Source: a virus
Strand: one strand, 5' to 3'
Length of the DNA stretch: 64,000 nt
IMG/VR virus record: IMGVR_UViG_3300049919_000418
Span: 1 to 64,000 of that record
A program made the position numbers and the translations under genes. Of this stretch, positions 51,064 to 60,080 are shown one piece after another (positions within the stretch are counted from its first letter, which is position 1; each line of letters starts with the position of its first letter). Below the pieces are notes generated by a model. It had not been told where the DNA came from, made no database searches, and saw only the letters and a list, made by a program, of their open reading frames with translations.

Positions 51064-52574
51064 AACGGGTCTTCAATTACCAACGGTTTTTTTCTATCTT
51101 TCCAAGGCTTCCCCTCGTTATCTCCGCCGCTATCGGGTCCACTTTCCGTAATATCAATTTGTTCCTGTCCTTTCGCAACAACGTCCGCATATGTTCCACA
51201 CTCAGTAATATTGAAATTTTTAACTTTTAAATTCAATTTATTAATCGTGTAGGTAATTCCGGCTTTGCCGTTTTCCTTCACATACATTTCATCGTCCCAA
51301 TCCTCGCCTTGGTTTCTCAGCACACAAGGGTAAAGAACGTGAGTTCCAAACTCCTCGCCATCGCGGGCCAATTCTTCTGGAGATTTCTTTTGGAAAAACA
51401 GAATGTTGGAAGCGAACCACTTGATTCGTTGGGAAGATGCTACATCATGAGCGGCGTTTGTTTGAACTGCCGCCAATCCAGATGCTTGAACGCCCTTTTC
51501 AGACATTAGATGCTTGAGCGTGTCGCATTTTTGACCTAACACCTGCCACTCTTGATTGAATCCAGTGATATTTTCTCCCGTGATTTTCATGTAGTCATAA
51601 ATCACAAGACGAAGATCGTCCGGTTCCGTTTCAGTCGCTGCCCAACGACGAACAATTTTACAAACCTTTTCAATCGGCGTGTTAGCAACATAAACGTGCT
51701 TGATATTGCCGGAACGCTTTTTCATAACAGGGAACTTTTGAGTTACCTTGTCCACCATATCGGAATCGTTCTGCCACTTTCCGTTTTTGATGAAAATTTC
51801 GTTAACGTCCGTTAGCGCTGCAATCTTCCGAGTCTTGACGCGTTCTGTTTCAAGCTCAGTATCAAGAATGAGAACTTTGATGGTTTTGCCTTGATTGTAT
51901 CGACAAAACGGAACGTCTGCTAGATAATTCAATATCGTGGACTTACCTGTTTTTGGTGGAGAAGCAATAATGTTGAAGTCTCCGGGAGTTAACGGACCCC
52001 ACCAACGATTCCAAGTTTTAAAAGGGGTCATGATTCCGTCTGCACCTTGTTTTTGGCCAAGGTTTTCCGCGAACTCGTCAAGGTTTTCGTAAAGGTCGAT
52101 TAACTCATATCCATCTTCAACTGAAGTTGTCATGGCTGTTGCTAGACCCTTTTCCGTTGCAGTTATAATATCCCCTACATCACCATTGATTGCCTTGTTG
52201 ATCGAGGCGATTGTATTCTGGCAAGCTTGGATAGAGCTACGTGCGATTTTATATTTATAGCATTCTTTAAAATACGTTTCGGCCATTTCCTTCGTGACAG
52301 CACTTCTGGCGGAAATCGTTCTAATATAATCGGGAAGGTCAACGCCATCCTGCTCTTTCAGGCCAATATTAGAAATGTGGTCAGAAAGAATAATTACGTC
52401 AACGGTTTTCTTGCTTTTGAACTGGAATCTAATCGCACCACAAATTACCCTATGAACGTCGGAATAAAAAAGATCATCCGAAAGATGATCGATATAATCT
52501 GAAATTATTTCAGGGTTCTTAATTAATGTTGCGAGGAATGTTCTTTCTTTGTCTAGCGAATGCGGTAATTTCAA
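51060..52574 (-). CDS. dnaB: Replicative DNA helicase (DnaB family)
   Basis: 504 residues. An N-terminal helical domain (about 1-120) precedes a RecA-type core. Walker A is ASPPKTGKST (about 204-213), and a Walker-B-like LRLVIYDYMKI follows. VLILDTELETERVKTRKIAAL and LAAVQTNAAHD complete the DnaB pattern. The enzyme unwinds the fork and works with the downstream primase, whose start overlaps this stop by four bases. The C-terminal tail is disordered and charged. Normal length for a phage DnaB is about 450-500 residues, so this is complete. Confidence 0.92.
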   Translation of the reverse strand: MKLPHSLDKERTFLATLIKNPEIISDYIDHLSDDLFYSDVHRVICGAIRFQFKSKKTVDVIILSDHISNIGLKEQDGVDLPDYIRTISARSAVTKEMAETYFKECYKYKIARSSIQACQNTIASINKAINGDVGDIITATEKGLATAMTTSVEDGYELIDLYENLDEFAENLGQKQGADGIMTPFKTWNRWWGPLTPGDFNIIASPPKTGKSTILNYLADVPFCRYNQGKTIKVLILDTELETERVKTRKIAALTDVNEIFIKNGKWQNDSDMVDKVTQKFPVMKKRSGNIKHVYVANTPIEKVCKIVRRWAATETEPDDLRLVIYDYMKITGENITGFNQEWQVLGQKCDTLKHLMSEKGVQASGLAAVQTNAAHDVASSQRIKWFASNILFFQKKSPEELARDGEEFGTHVLYPCVLRNQGEDWDDEMYVKENGKAGITYTINKLNLKVKNFNITECGTYADVVAKGQEQIDITESGPDSGGDNEGKPWKDRKKPLVIEDPL

Positions 52575-52930
52575 GGTAATTTCAGTCTGTCTTTTAATGG
52601 AATGGAACTCAAACTCTGTTCGGTTGTTCGAACATATTTGATATCGTTTTTTATCTCAACTTTTTCAGGTTTCTGGAGCTGGAGAAATATTTTTTTTGTT
52701 TTTGCAATCTCTTGTTTCCCGTCCTTGGAATTGAACCAAGCAAGGGATGCTAGGTTGAAACCTAACACTAGAAATTTCCAAAACTCAAGAGGCTCTTGCT
52801 TTAGAAGCGATTTAATCAACTTCATTTCGCGGGGCCAATTAATTGATTCTTTTTTGCAAAACTTCTCAATAAGAAGCTGCATTTCCCTCATTGGCGAAAG
52901 GTCAGGATTCTTCGAACTCTTCTTCTCCAT
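52571..52930 (-). CDS. Helical protein of unknown function next to helicase
   Basis: 119 residues from ATG 52930 (MEKKSSKNPDLSPMREMQ), which overlaps the upstream acidic protein by 29 bases; a start at 53026 would overlap it by 125. The C-terminal stop overlaps the helicase start by four bases. It is charged and helical (EMQLLIEKFCKKESINWPREMKLIKSLLKQ by its ends). It could be a helicase-loader-like or fork accessory protein, given the overlap, but no motif proves it. Confidence 0.48.
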   Translation of the reverse strand: MEKKSSKNPDLSPMREMQLLIEKFCKKESINWPREMKLIKSLLKQEPLEFWKFLVLGFNLASLAWFNSKDGKQEIAKTKKIFLQLQKPEKVEIKNDIKYVRTTEQSLSSIPLKDRLKLP

Positions 52931-53231
52931 CGTCGTCTTCATCGTCATCGTCTTCGATATCACTAAGGTCAAAATCTCCGAAATCGGAGGGAGTTGATAA
53001 CGATCTAACTGCCAATGCGTTATCAATAGTATTTAAAGCTAAAAGAATACTAAGAGCTTTTTTTGCAAGCGCCAGATAGTGAATCTCTGAATCGAAGCAT
53101 AAATCCTCAATAACGTTACCATTCGGTCCAATTCTAAATAATATAAATCCTCCCGCCGAATGCTCTTCTAACTGAGCTTTTACGTTTGGGGGGAGTTCTC
53201 CTGTGTATTCTTGCGGATCTTGTTGCGGCAT
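52902..53231 (-). CDS. Acidic-tailed protein, unknown
   Basis: 109 residues. A compact globular first part (PPNVKAQLEEHSAGGFILFR and DSEIHYLALAKKALSILLAL) is followed by a tail of nearly continuous Asp/Glu from about residue 84 (SDIEDDDDEDDD). An acidic tail of this kind can mimic DNA or bind basic partners such as SSB-interacting or helicase proteins. The tail overlaps the start of the next gene. No family was recognised. Confidence 0.55.
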   Translation of the reverse strand: MPQQDPQEYTGELPPNVKAQLEEHSAGGFILFRIGPNGNVIEDLCFDSEIHYLALAKKALSILLALNTIDNALAVRSLSTPSDFGDFDLSDIEDDDDEDDDGEEEFEES

Positions 53232-53639
53232 TTAAATTAGGTCGTGTTTTTCTAAGAATTCTTTCGTTAATGGTAGATCAGAAGGGTAGATTTCGACTAG
53301 TCTCAATCCATTCAATTCGCACCACCTCCTTTTTTCAACATCCCTCTGCAATTGAGCGTAATAATTGCCCTTATTCCCATTGTGAAAAAATTCATTAAAT
53401 TCGGAGTGCTGCGCCCCTTGAATCTCCAACGCTATCTTACGCGTTAAATTCACAATGTCAAGCGTCATTTTCGTGCCAACCACAGGAAATTCCTCATAAA
53501 TAACGTGAGTGCGCCAAAAAGGTTGCAAAAAAAACTTTACGCCCTCTTGAAATTTGCTTCGGGATTTCTTTTCCCACTTCATTCGATACTTGGAAACGTC
53601 TTTATTCGCCTCGTTTCCGGTTAATTTAATAAATTTCAT
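53232..53639 (-). CDS. PD-(D/E)XK-type endonuclease-like protein (DUF559-like)
   Basis: 135 residues. LDIVNLTRKIALEIQGAQHSEF and QRDVEKRRWCELNGLRLVEIYP are the hallmarks of small PD-(D/E)XK or Vsr/DUF559-like nucleases: D...E-x-Q/D-G-x-Q-H plus R-D-x-x-K-x-x-x-L-x-x-x-G-x-x-V. The core fits a nickase or structure-specific nuclease. It starts on a 4-base overlap (ATGA) with the upstream glycosyltransferase. Role in recombination or repair is inferred. Confidence 0.72.
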   Translation of the reverse strand: MKFIKLTGNEANKDVSKYRMKWEKKSRSKFQEGVKFFLQPFWRTHVIYEEFPVVGTKMTLDIVNLTRKIALEIQGAQHSEFNEFFHNGNKGNYYAQLQRDVEKRRWCELNGLRLVEIYPSDLPLTKEFLEKHDLI

Positions 53640-54409
53640 TTAATCGGCGGTAAATATTTTTTAATTTCTTCGGCGGACATTAATTTAATCTTTTCAAATT
53701 CAATGTTATTTTGAAAAAAATGGGGATTTCCGCCCCCACTATCGCCCCCCCTTGAATGTTCAAAGTGGTAAACGGTTCCATCTTCAAGCCTTCCAACCCT
53801 CAACTCAAGCTTTTCGAATCGGAAAAGCCTTTCTCGGTCTTCGGGGCCGTAAGACACAAACCCCTCGTTTTCCCCTCCGCTCTCCCGATAAACCTTTGTT
53901 GACGCGAAAAAGACATGTCCACAATAGGCATCAGATACATTTTTATGGCCACTACTTTTAATTAATTTTTCTTCAAATTCCTCGTTGAATTCAGTTCGAT
54001 CAAAACTCTCCCAAATCTGAACCTGAGACATTCCCACGGGGTAAGGATAAACTATATCCGCAAACCCAAACGCAATCATTTTCGAACATAGCCCGTAAGA
54101 ATCAACAGGCAAAATAACGTCGATGTCATAATTGGAAACGATTGGTGTTGAGACTTTTGACAGAAGCGTGTTTAAAAATTTTGTTCTGTGGAAATACTTC
54201 GATTCCGAATCTTTAATTATGCTTACGTTCAAGTTTTTTAAATCCCCCAAAAAGTCAAGCTTGGTTTCTCCATCGCACATTTCGTAAATAAATACATTTG
54301 TTTTGAAATGTTTATTAAGATACCCAAGCACTGACTTAGCGTTTAAATATCGATCTTTGGACTCGATTTTAATGGCAGTAATAAATGTTACATTTGCTAG
54401 ATCTTTCAT
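53636..54409 (-). CDS. GT-A glycosyltransferase-like protein
   Basis: 257 residues. It opens LANVTFITAIKIESKDRYLN; SNYDIDVILPV (about 93-103) carries a D-x-D likely to bind the nucleotide-sugar. The second half has DAYCGHVFFASTKVYRESGGENEGFVSYGPEDRERLFRF, quoted in pieces, the G-E-D-x-E/D-R pattern of galactosyltransferase-like C-domains. Adjacent glycosyltransferases in the same operon suggest stepwise glycan assembly. Donor and acceptor are unknown. Confidence 0.72.
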   Translation of the reverse strand: MKDLANVTFITAIKIESKDRYLNAKSVLGYLNKHFKTNVFIYEMCDGETKLDFLGDLKNLNVSIIKDSESKYFHRTKFLNTLLSKVSTPIVSNYDIDVILPVDSYGLCSKMIAFGFADIVYPYPVGMSQVQIWESFDRTEFNEEFEEKLIKSSGHKNVSDAYCGHVFFASTKVYRESGGENEGFVSYGPEDRERLFRFEKLELRVGRLEDGTVYHFEHSRGGDSGGGNPHFFQNNIEFEKIKLMSAEEIKKYLPPIK

Positions 54410-55230
54410 GTATTGTAAATTGCTCCATGTTGGTAGTGAATACCGGAAACTGGCGAGACTTCACCTATTTCAAAAAATAGGTTTACCTGAAGATACCTTA
54501 AAACGTGGTCGCCCCATCTTTTTGAGAAGATTCTTCCAGTTTTATTTATGAGGGTGTAAAATGAGCGGCTTTCCTCGCTTCTCATTGAGGAAACTCGGCA
54601 CATTTCAAAATTCGTGTAGTAAAGTGTTCCATTCTCAATTTCCTTAATGTTGATTTTTGTTTTTATTGACTTACGATCTATCCATTCTGAAACGGTATCG
54701 TTTAAACCCTCGCAAACAGCTTGGTTATCAACCTGAATCGCTGGCGCAATATACGCGTAACTAAGGTTGTTAGAGTTGAACCATTCGAAAATATCGTAAC
54801 CAATCGGGCTAAGGATAAAAGAGTCTGTGTCTAACCTCATGTATGATTCGTAGTCCGAAAGATATTCAAAAATTCCAGAAAAGAAAAAATTACACATATG
54901 TCTATAACCCATGGTGAACCCTTTATGCCAATAAGCTATTGGGCCATTTTGATGAGTAGGGTGCGGATAAAATTCTGGAATTTCATCCAATATATCTTGC
55001 TGGTATGGAGGAAGAACAAATGATACTTTTTTGTAAATTATTCTTTCGCGCTTAAGTATTTTATCTTTGAACGGCTCCAAGTCCTCCTCATGAAAAAGGA
55101 GGATATCAAATTCCGAGCAAAAAGGCGAGACATTTTTTTCCAAAAGATCAAGCGATTTATTTAGGCTTTCTACATCCTCCTGAGTCGCCCTTACCAAATA
55201 AGCTACACAGCTTTTATTTATAACACCCAT
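54406..55230 (-). CDS. Glycosyltransferase resembling GT15-type mannosyltransferases
   Basis: 274 residues. The stretch YWHKGFTMGYRHMCNFFFSG (about 100-119) and SYMRLDTDSFI (about 129-139) resemble the Y-R-x-M-C-R-F-F-x-G and Y-W-R-x-E/D-x-D motifs of GT15 alpha-mannosyltransferases, better known from fungi. The first half is a typical nucleotide-binding GT-A half (CVAYLVRATQEDVESLNKSL). It overlaps its neighbours by 4 and 13 bases. The match is short, so assignment to the GT15 family is tentative, but a GT-A transferase is well supported. Confidence 0.62.
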   Translation of the reverse strand: MGVINKSCVAYLVRATQEDVESLNKSLDLLEKNVSPFCSEFDILLFHEEDLEPFKDKILKRERIIYKKVSFVLPPYQQDILDEIPEFYPHPTHQNGPIAYWHKGFTMGYRHMCNFFFSGIFEYLSDYESYMRLDTDSFILSPIGYDIFEWFNSNNLSYAYIAPAIQVDNQAVCEGLNDTVSEWIDRKSIKTKINIKEIENGTLYYTNFEMCRVSSMRSEESRSFYTLINKTGRIFSKRWGDHVLRYLQVNLFFEIGEVSPVSGIHYQHGAIYNT

Positions 55231-55874
55231 CCTATTTGATAATCTTCGAATATTTTTTTTGCACTCATTTTTTCGATAGCTTCCCTTACAAGATTTCCCT
55301 TTCCTATTGGAGGATCTGTAAAAAACGCATTGTGGTCGTCAACAACAATGATAGATCCCTTTCCAAGAAAGGGTCGCGCTGCATTAAATTCTTTTAAATG
55401 GTGCTCTTGGGACGGACCCGGATTTTCTTTTGTAATATCAAACGAATCCAAATATAACAAATCAATTATTACCCCTCTTGATTCATCGTTTTGACCATAC
55501 CTATAATAATCCGTTTTAATAAATTCAACAGAATCGGAACAAAAAGCTTTCGCCGAGCCTCCCTTAGTAAAAAAGCTATTGGCGTAATCAACATTTTTCT
55601 GATTAATATCAACAGATATTAGTTGCCCATTATTATATTTTAAAAACTCATTAAACAGAAACGAGCTACACCCATCGTCTCCGAAACACATGCTTCCGTG
55701 GTCTTGCCTCATACACCCAGTCTCCAGAATACAATAATGAGCCTCTTCTTTCTCTTCAAGAAGTTGAAATACTTTGAGAAAGCTGTCCGCCCTGTTTCTA
55801 ATTGGATTGGCCGGGTGGCCGGGACGCAACATTAAATCATAATAATCTCTTTTAAATATTTCTGAGAATTTCAT
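55218..55874 (-). CDS. SAM-dependent methyltransferase-like protein (class I)
   Basis: 218 residues from ATG 55874, which forms an ATGA overlap with the upstream stop; a GTG at 55883 is less likely. ILETGCMRQDHGSMCFGDDG is the SAM-binding loop region (with a Cys-rich variant), NGQLISVDINQKNVDYA the second strand with D, and LLYLDSFDI and GSIIVVDDHN the later blocks (V-D-D-H resembles TylF/CmcI-like O-methyltransferases). It probably methylates a sugar or peptide on the glycan, given its neighbours. Substrate cannot be assigned. Confidence 0.68.
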   Translation of the reverse strand: MKFSEIFKRDYYDLMLRPGHPANPIRNRADSFLKVFQLLEEKEEAHYCILETGCMRQDHGSMCFGDDGCSSFLFNEFLKYNNGQLISVDINQKNVDYANSFFTKGGSAKAFCSDSVEFIKTDYYRYGQNDESRGVIIDLLYLDSFDITKENPGPSQEHHLKEFNAARPFLGKGSIIVVDDHNAFFTDPPIGKGNLVREAIEKMSAKKIFEDYQIGWVL

Positions 55875-56455
55875 TTTATCCACACTCCATAACTACAATT
55901 AGCGCCGTGAAAATTTTTCTTAACTGTTCCCCCTACATATCTCTTCACGCAACCCTCCCCGAATTGGGATTCAAGATAATCAAAGGTGATGCAATGGGGG
56001 TGCGCTGCGTCCTTGCCCCCGTGTCCATCGGGCTCAAAAAATCTAATTATCTTACAGTTCTTTTTACATAGATTTATAATTTCAGTAGGATCGATAACAT
56101 GTTCCAACACGTTAAATAACCAAGCTTCGTCCACAGAGGGGAAATTACACGTTTCGGCGGGTTCGTGGATGAATGTTATTTTTTTGTTATAAAGTGGCAA
56201 AGCGTCCTCATAGATAGTCGGTTCTATAATATATGACTCACCATAATTCTCACAGAAATAAAGTCCTGCTACCTTTGCAGGACCAATCTCCACAACAGAT
56301 GAACCTTTTAAGTCTCTGTTTACTCCGGTGTATCGAAAGTAATTTTCATAAGCCTTTTCGTAGTGCTTCGCTGATTCTTCAAATTTTTGCTGATGGAATG
56401 TTCTTTCGCTAATTTGCGCTTCCGCCCATCTATCTTGAGATATTCTATTTATCAT
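55871..56455 (-). CDS. Second methyltransferase-like protein in glycan cluster
   Basis: 194 residues. The SAM-binding loop is SSVVEIGPAKVAGLYFCE (about 51-68), followed by ESYIIEPTIYEDAL and DEAWLFNVLEHVIDPTEII (the N/D-V-L-E-H-V-x-D-P pattern of class I methyltransferases), then KIIRFFEPDGHGGKDAAHPH. The glycine-rich loop is shortened (E-I-G-P-A-K), which may still bind SAM. It overlaps neighbours by 11 bases (upstream) and four bases (downstream). A modification enzyme for the glycan or peptide is likely; activity is unproven. Confidence 0.68.
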   Translation of the reverse strand: MINRISQDRWAEAQISERTFHQQKFEESAKHYEKAYENYFRYTGVNRDLKGSSVVEIGPAKVAGLYFCENYGESYIIEPTIYEDALPLYNKKITFIHEPAETCNFPSVDEAWLFNVLEHVIDPTEIINLCKKNCKIIRFFEPDGHGGKDAAHPHCITFDYLESQFGEGCVKRYVGGTVKKNFHGANCSYGVWIK

Positions 56456-57266
56456 CGATTAGTATTCTATTTTCGTTTTTTGGCGATTGCGAGATCATAT
56501 CTCTGTGTCTATTGTAAAGTGTTCTGGTATTTTTTTGATTGGCTTGTAGCATCCAAGGCTTAGTTTGTCCGCCCTCTCTTGTTCCGCCCCAAGAATCATC
56601 ACAAATAAATTCGATAGGGTAACAACCACATCTAAAACCCGTGGAAGCGCGAACCCTATAACATAAATCGTGATCGTCGCTGTCTTGCGGGCAGAAAGCT
56701 TCGTCAAATCCCCCTGCCTGCTCAAACACATCGCGCCTTATAGCCAACGGCCCACGGTTAACACAATCCCTTACTCCGAAGATATCCCTACTCAAGTTGG
56801 CGCTGTTTGCGTGATCCGTATGAAATAAAATGTCACTCCAACAATCGCTTCTTCCGTTAGGTTCAAATAAGTGGCTTGAGTTGGGATTTGCAATCCAATT
56901 ATGCGCTGTTCTCGCAGTTACAGCGAATATATCATCAAAAGCTTGAAACGGCTTAAGAAGTCTTTTGTCCCACCCTAATTCGTTTACAATCATATCATCT
57001 TGAACAATAACTATATATTCGCCCGTGCTTTCCGAAGCGGCAAGATTATTCGACTTTGTTTCAAACACGTTTGGCGCGGAAAGTTTCTTGATTTTGATGT
57101 CTTTGTTTTGACTTATAAACGTGTCAAGAATTATTTCGGAATTATCGTTACACCCATCCAAAACGCAAATTAATTCATAGTCTTGAACGGTTAGGCGTTT
57201 AATGGCGTCAAGCACCCTTTCCAAAAGGAAACCTTTGTTGTGGATTGTAAGATTAATACTAATCAT
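56445..57266 (-). CDS. GT2 family glycosyltransferase
   Basis: 273 residues. Classic GT2 order: MISINLTIHNKGFLLERVLD, ELICVLDGCNDNSEIIL (first D-x-D region), YIVIVQDDMIVNELGWDK (the D-D-x-I motif), then GPLAIRRDVFEQAGGFDEAFCPQDSDDHDLCYRV by its ends (the E/D-D-x-D-L-C-x-R acceptor block). This is one of the best-supported transferases here. It sits between two transferase-like genes with overlaps of 8 and 11 bases. The sugar donor is unknown. Confidence 0.88.
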   Translation of the reverse strand: MISINLTIHNKGFLLERVLDAIKRLTVQDYELICVLDGCNDNSEIILDTFISQNKDIKIKKLSAPNVFETKSNNLAASESTGEYIVIVQDDMIVNELGWDKRLLKPFQAFDDIFAVTARTAHNWIANPNSSHLFEPNGRSDCWSDILFHTDHANSANLSRDIFGVRDCVNRGPLAIRRDVFEQAGGFDEAFCPQDSDDHDLCYRVRASTGFRCGCYPIEFICDDSWGGTREGGQTKPWMLQANQKNTRTLYNRHRDMISQSPKNENRILIDDK

Positions 57267-57921
57267 TTACGTTGCAAACTACGGATTTTCTTATTTCTTG
57301 GGATATTTTTAGATTTAAACTTATAGCAAGATTGCTTAATATACTTTGATCGTGACGGTGATCAATAAAATCTGGAAAGTTCGGCTTCCCACAAATATTT
57401 GGAATGTCGGTTAAGATATTTTCATCGCAGCAATACGAAAGCCACTCTTTAAATATTCTCTTTGAGTTTTGGTTCGCCCTAAATGCGATTACCCCCGCTT
57501 CAATCTGTATTGAATCCCAATACTTTCTTTCATCACACTCCATCATTTCGAAACAGTCTCTTTTCGTATATTTAGAGGATTTGAATGACCCGGCAGTTAA
57601 ACATATATCACTATCTCTAAGGCACTGGCTCAAAGTTTTTTTGATATCAAAGTTAAAGTCGTCGCCGCAATCCAAATATAGAATTTCATCCCCATCGGTT
57701 GATCTTGTAATTGAGTCAAGAAGAATATAGGGCTTCCAAATCCAATAGCCCGCGCCCCTTTCTTCCTGTGCAATATAAGAATACCTATTATAAAACGAAG
57801 TTTGCTTAAAATACTCCTCTTTATATTCTATTACCTCGCCAAAATACAATCGACCTTTGCTTGCCAACCTCTTCGCTTTTTCTTCAAACTTTTCGTTATA
57901 GTATAAAACTAACTTATGCAT
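57259..57921 (-). CDS. Glycosyltransferase-like protein with conserved GAGYWIWKPY motif
   Basis: 220 residues. RGAGYWIWKPYILLDS (about 55-70) and EILYLDCGDDFNF (about 79-91, D-x-x-D-D) form a GT-A-like core found in bacterial and phage capsule-type transferases. VIAFRANQNSKRIFKEWL and DHRHDQSILSNL (a D-Q-S-I block, typical of polysaccharide transferases) follow. It starts directly at the end of the fucosyltransferase gene (one-base overlap) and overlaps the GT2 gene by eight bases. The acceptor is unknown. Confidence 0.72.
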   Translation of the reverse strand: MHKLVLYYNEKFEEKAKRLASKGRLYFGEVIEYKEEYFKQTSFYNRYSYIAQEERGAGYWIWKPYILLDSITRSTDGDEILYLDCGDDFNFDIKKTLSQCLRDSDICLTAGSFKSSKYTKRDCFEMMECDERKYWDSIQIEAGVIAFRANQNSKRIFKEWLSYCCDENILTDIPNICGKPNFPDFIDHRHDQSILSNLAISLNLKISQEIRKSVVCNVND

Positions 57922-58730
57922 CAGATTAACTTTGTTGCGATTGACAAAACCTCCCTAGGGTTATTTTGTGAATAATCATCCCCGAACCAACGGCGCGGCG
58001 CAATAATTTCCTTTCTTTTATTTTTATTTAAATAAGCGCCCCACCAACTGAAGGTGCTGTTGGCGATGATATTGTGATCGCAAAGTCTCATGCGCTGCAA
58101 ATCTTCGGATTCGCTGAAACCCTCAGAAAATAAAAACTGCGGTCCAACAAAATTTTCCTTACACCATCCGATATCGTCCGAGAAAAACATAAAGTTGCAT
58201 CCGTCGAAATAATTAATCGCGGTATCGTAATATTCGTGAGAGCAAACAGGGTGATTGTTCTGAAGGGCTAGATAGTCGCCACGTCTAACATGAATAGAAA
58301 CTAGCGGTTTGCCCCTCTTGAAGTTTATAAGTTCATGATTGAACTCCAAAATGTCTAACAAATCTTCCCGATATGCATCAAAATACATTGGACTTTGAAA
58401 GTAGCCGTGAAGATTGATATTTCCATGCGCCACGCACTCCGTCATTAGATACGAATCATAAGTAAACGATTGTTCTGATAGTGTTCGAAAATGGCCGCGA
58501 ATAATATTGAGATCAACAAATTCGCCAACCCCTTCGAATATGTCGGGCAGGTTGAACTTGACGGGCCTTTCCAGCCCGTCAGCGCCCGTTTCAAGCCTCT
58601 CAAGCATGTTAGAGAAGGGCAGTGCCACTTCAAGCCCGCAACGCCGTGCAATGCCATACAGGGAGGCAAATTGGAAAAGCTGATTTCCCAATCGTCCGTT
58701 ATATCCGATGCCTGCGTTTGTAATTATCAT
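57921..58730 (-). CDS. GT11-type fucosyltransferase
   Basis: 269 residues. IGYNGRLGNQLFQFASLYG (about 8-26) is the GT11 N-terminal motif, SIHVRRGDYLAL (about 145-156) the nucleotide-binding H-x-R-R-G-D-Y, and IIANSTFSWWGAYLNK (about 221-236) the S-x-F-S-W-W-G motif. GT11 enzymes transfer fucose in alpha-1,2 linkage from GDP-fucose. The operon also contains a GDP-mannose 4,6-dehydratase-like gene (60062-61105) that could feed this donor. The gene overlaps recA-like stop by four bases. The enzyme family call is firm; the acceptor is not. Confidence 0.92.
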   Translation of the reverse strand: MIITNAGIGYNGRLGNQLFQFASLYGIARRCGLEVALPFSNMLERLETGADGLERPVKFNLPDIFEGVGEFVDLNIIRGHFRTLSEQSFTYDSYLMTECVAHGNINLHGYFQSPMYFDAYREDLLDILEFNHELINFKRGKPLVSIHVRRGDYLALQNNHPVCSHEYYDTAINYFDGCNFMFFSDDIGWCKENFVGPQFLFSEGFSESEDLQRMRLCDHNIIANSTFSWWGAYLNKNKRKEIIAPRRWFGDDYSQNNPREVLSIATKLI

Positions 58731-59869
58731 ACAAGATCTTTTGCGGAAATATAATTACTGAGGGTCGATTTCCAGAAATTCAAAATTTCTGGTTGAGATA
58801 TATATTTGTCAAATTTTGCCGCACCATTAACCTTGTCCCGAACATCCTCTATTTTGGCCTCCCGCATTTTTGCAAGTGCATTTTCGGAAAAATAAATCCA
58901 CGCGCCACCCGTTGTTATAAAGCCAAGCATCAACAGCATTTTTTTAATTTCAAGCTCTGTCGCAATGCGTCCATCTTCTCCGTCCGCAGAGTAAAGGACT
59001 GGATACTTTACCAGTAATCTGCTTTTTTCGTTTTCCGTCTTTTCCAATAAAACTCCTACCCAATGCCCGATGACATTTGTTTCGCTAAAATCTAAAATGG
59101 CTTTATCTCCGCTTTTAAGAATAAGTCCCTCTTTATATCTTGGTTTGAATGTCAGAATATAATTGGCGAAATGAATTGCCGCATTTCCGCCGCCGCCGCT
59201 AATTGCCATCTGCTCCTTAATCGCGTATTTGTCTTCGATTTTTGCAATAACCTGAACAATGACAATCATCATATGTCCAAGCTCAGACATAGGAAGGGAA
59301 ACCTTTTTAAATAATAATTTTGTTAAAACGTTAGGTCCGCAAACTTGAACGGCGTCCGTAAAATCCTTGTTTAAATCGGATCTCTTCATCATTCCATCGA
59401 GACTATCGATAATAAACGCATACCGATAATTATCTGGATTAATTTTAATTAAATCGTAAATAAATTGAGCGACAGGTTCGTAAACATTGCATTTTAAAAT
59501 AAAGCATGTCCCCGGAACCCACTCTTTCGGTTCGGTTACGAATTTAATGCCACTCCTTTTTTGCATCTTTTTCGACATTCTACCCTCGGCCTTAACGTAA
59601 AGGGCTTTTGAATTCGGAACTGATTGAAGAAAGTTTTTTACGACTTCAAGGCTTTGGCTCGTTTTTCCAGATTCACTCGCTCCACCGAATCGATGGATTC
59701 CCGGCGTGAAACCTCCGTCCATGGCGAGGTCAAGTTCTATGCTACCGCTAGATACCTTAAACGATACTTCTGGGCAAAAATTATAATGATCGTCCTTGTA
59801 TTCGCTAAGGAATAACTCTAGCGGATTTTTTTTCTCTTTGGGGAACTCTTCTGTTTTTTCTTTTGCCAT
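58727..59869 (-). CDS. RecA/UvsX-like recombinase
   Basis: 380 residues. Walker A is GGASESGKT (about 62-70), and YAFIIDSLDGMM provides the Walker-B region. AISGGGGNAAIHFANYILTFK is the C-terminal loop block of RecA. The protein is of UvsX length and has its own charged ends. It drives strand exchange in phage recombination and replication. It sits in the middle of the glycan genes, sharing four bases with the fucosyltransferase start. SSB and a RecB-type nuclease occur in the same operon, completing the usual partners. Confidence 0.9.
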   Translation of the reverse strand: MAKEKTEEFPKEKKNPLELFLSEYKDDHYNFCPEVSFKVSSGSIELDLAMDGGFTPGIHRFGGASESGKTSQSLEVVKNFLQSVPNSKALYVKAEGRMSKKMQKRSGIKFVTEPKEWVPGTCFILKCNVYEPVAQFIYDLIKINPDNYRYAFIIDSLDGMMKRSDLNKDFTDAVQVCGPNVLTKLLFKKVSLPMSELGHMMIVIVQVIAKIEDKYAIKEQMAISGGGGNAAIHFANYILTFKPRYKEGLILKSGDKAILDFSETNVIGHWVGVLLEKTENEKSRLLVKYPVLYSADGEDGRIATELEIKKMLLMLGFITTGGAWIYFSENALAKMREAKIEDVRDKVNGAAKFDKYISQPEILNFWKSTLSNYISAKDLV

Positions 59870-59873
59870 AATT

Positions 59874-60080
59874 TTAAATATTTCTTTTTTGTTTGTATAA
59901 GTTGCATTCCAAACAGTGTAGCGGTTGAAGGTCTTCTATGTTTCGTCGGAAACAAATGTATCCAAGGTGAAGGGTATTATTTCCGCAGCATCCGAAATCC
60001 CCGATTTCCTCCTGATTCGTGCTTCTAAATTTGCAGGCATCGAACTTTTCTTGCCCGGGAATTAACTCTTCGTCTGGCAT
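59874..60080 (-). CDS. Small cysteine-rich (zinc-knuckle-like) protein
   Basis: 68 residues with seven Cys residues: ACKFRSTNQEEIGDFGCCG, HLGYICFRRNI and LHCLECNLYKQ. The spacing C-x2-C and single Cys residues could form one or two zinc sites. Similar small Cys-rich proteins occur, as I recall, next to phage glycosyltransferases. It overlaps the Gmd-like gene by 19 bases and ends four bases before recA. No function is assigned. Confidence 0.55.
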   Translation of the reverse strand: MPDEELIPGQEKFDACKFRSTNQEEIGDFGCCGNNTLHLGYICFRRNIEDLQPLHCLECNLYKQKRNI

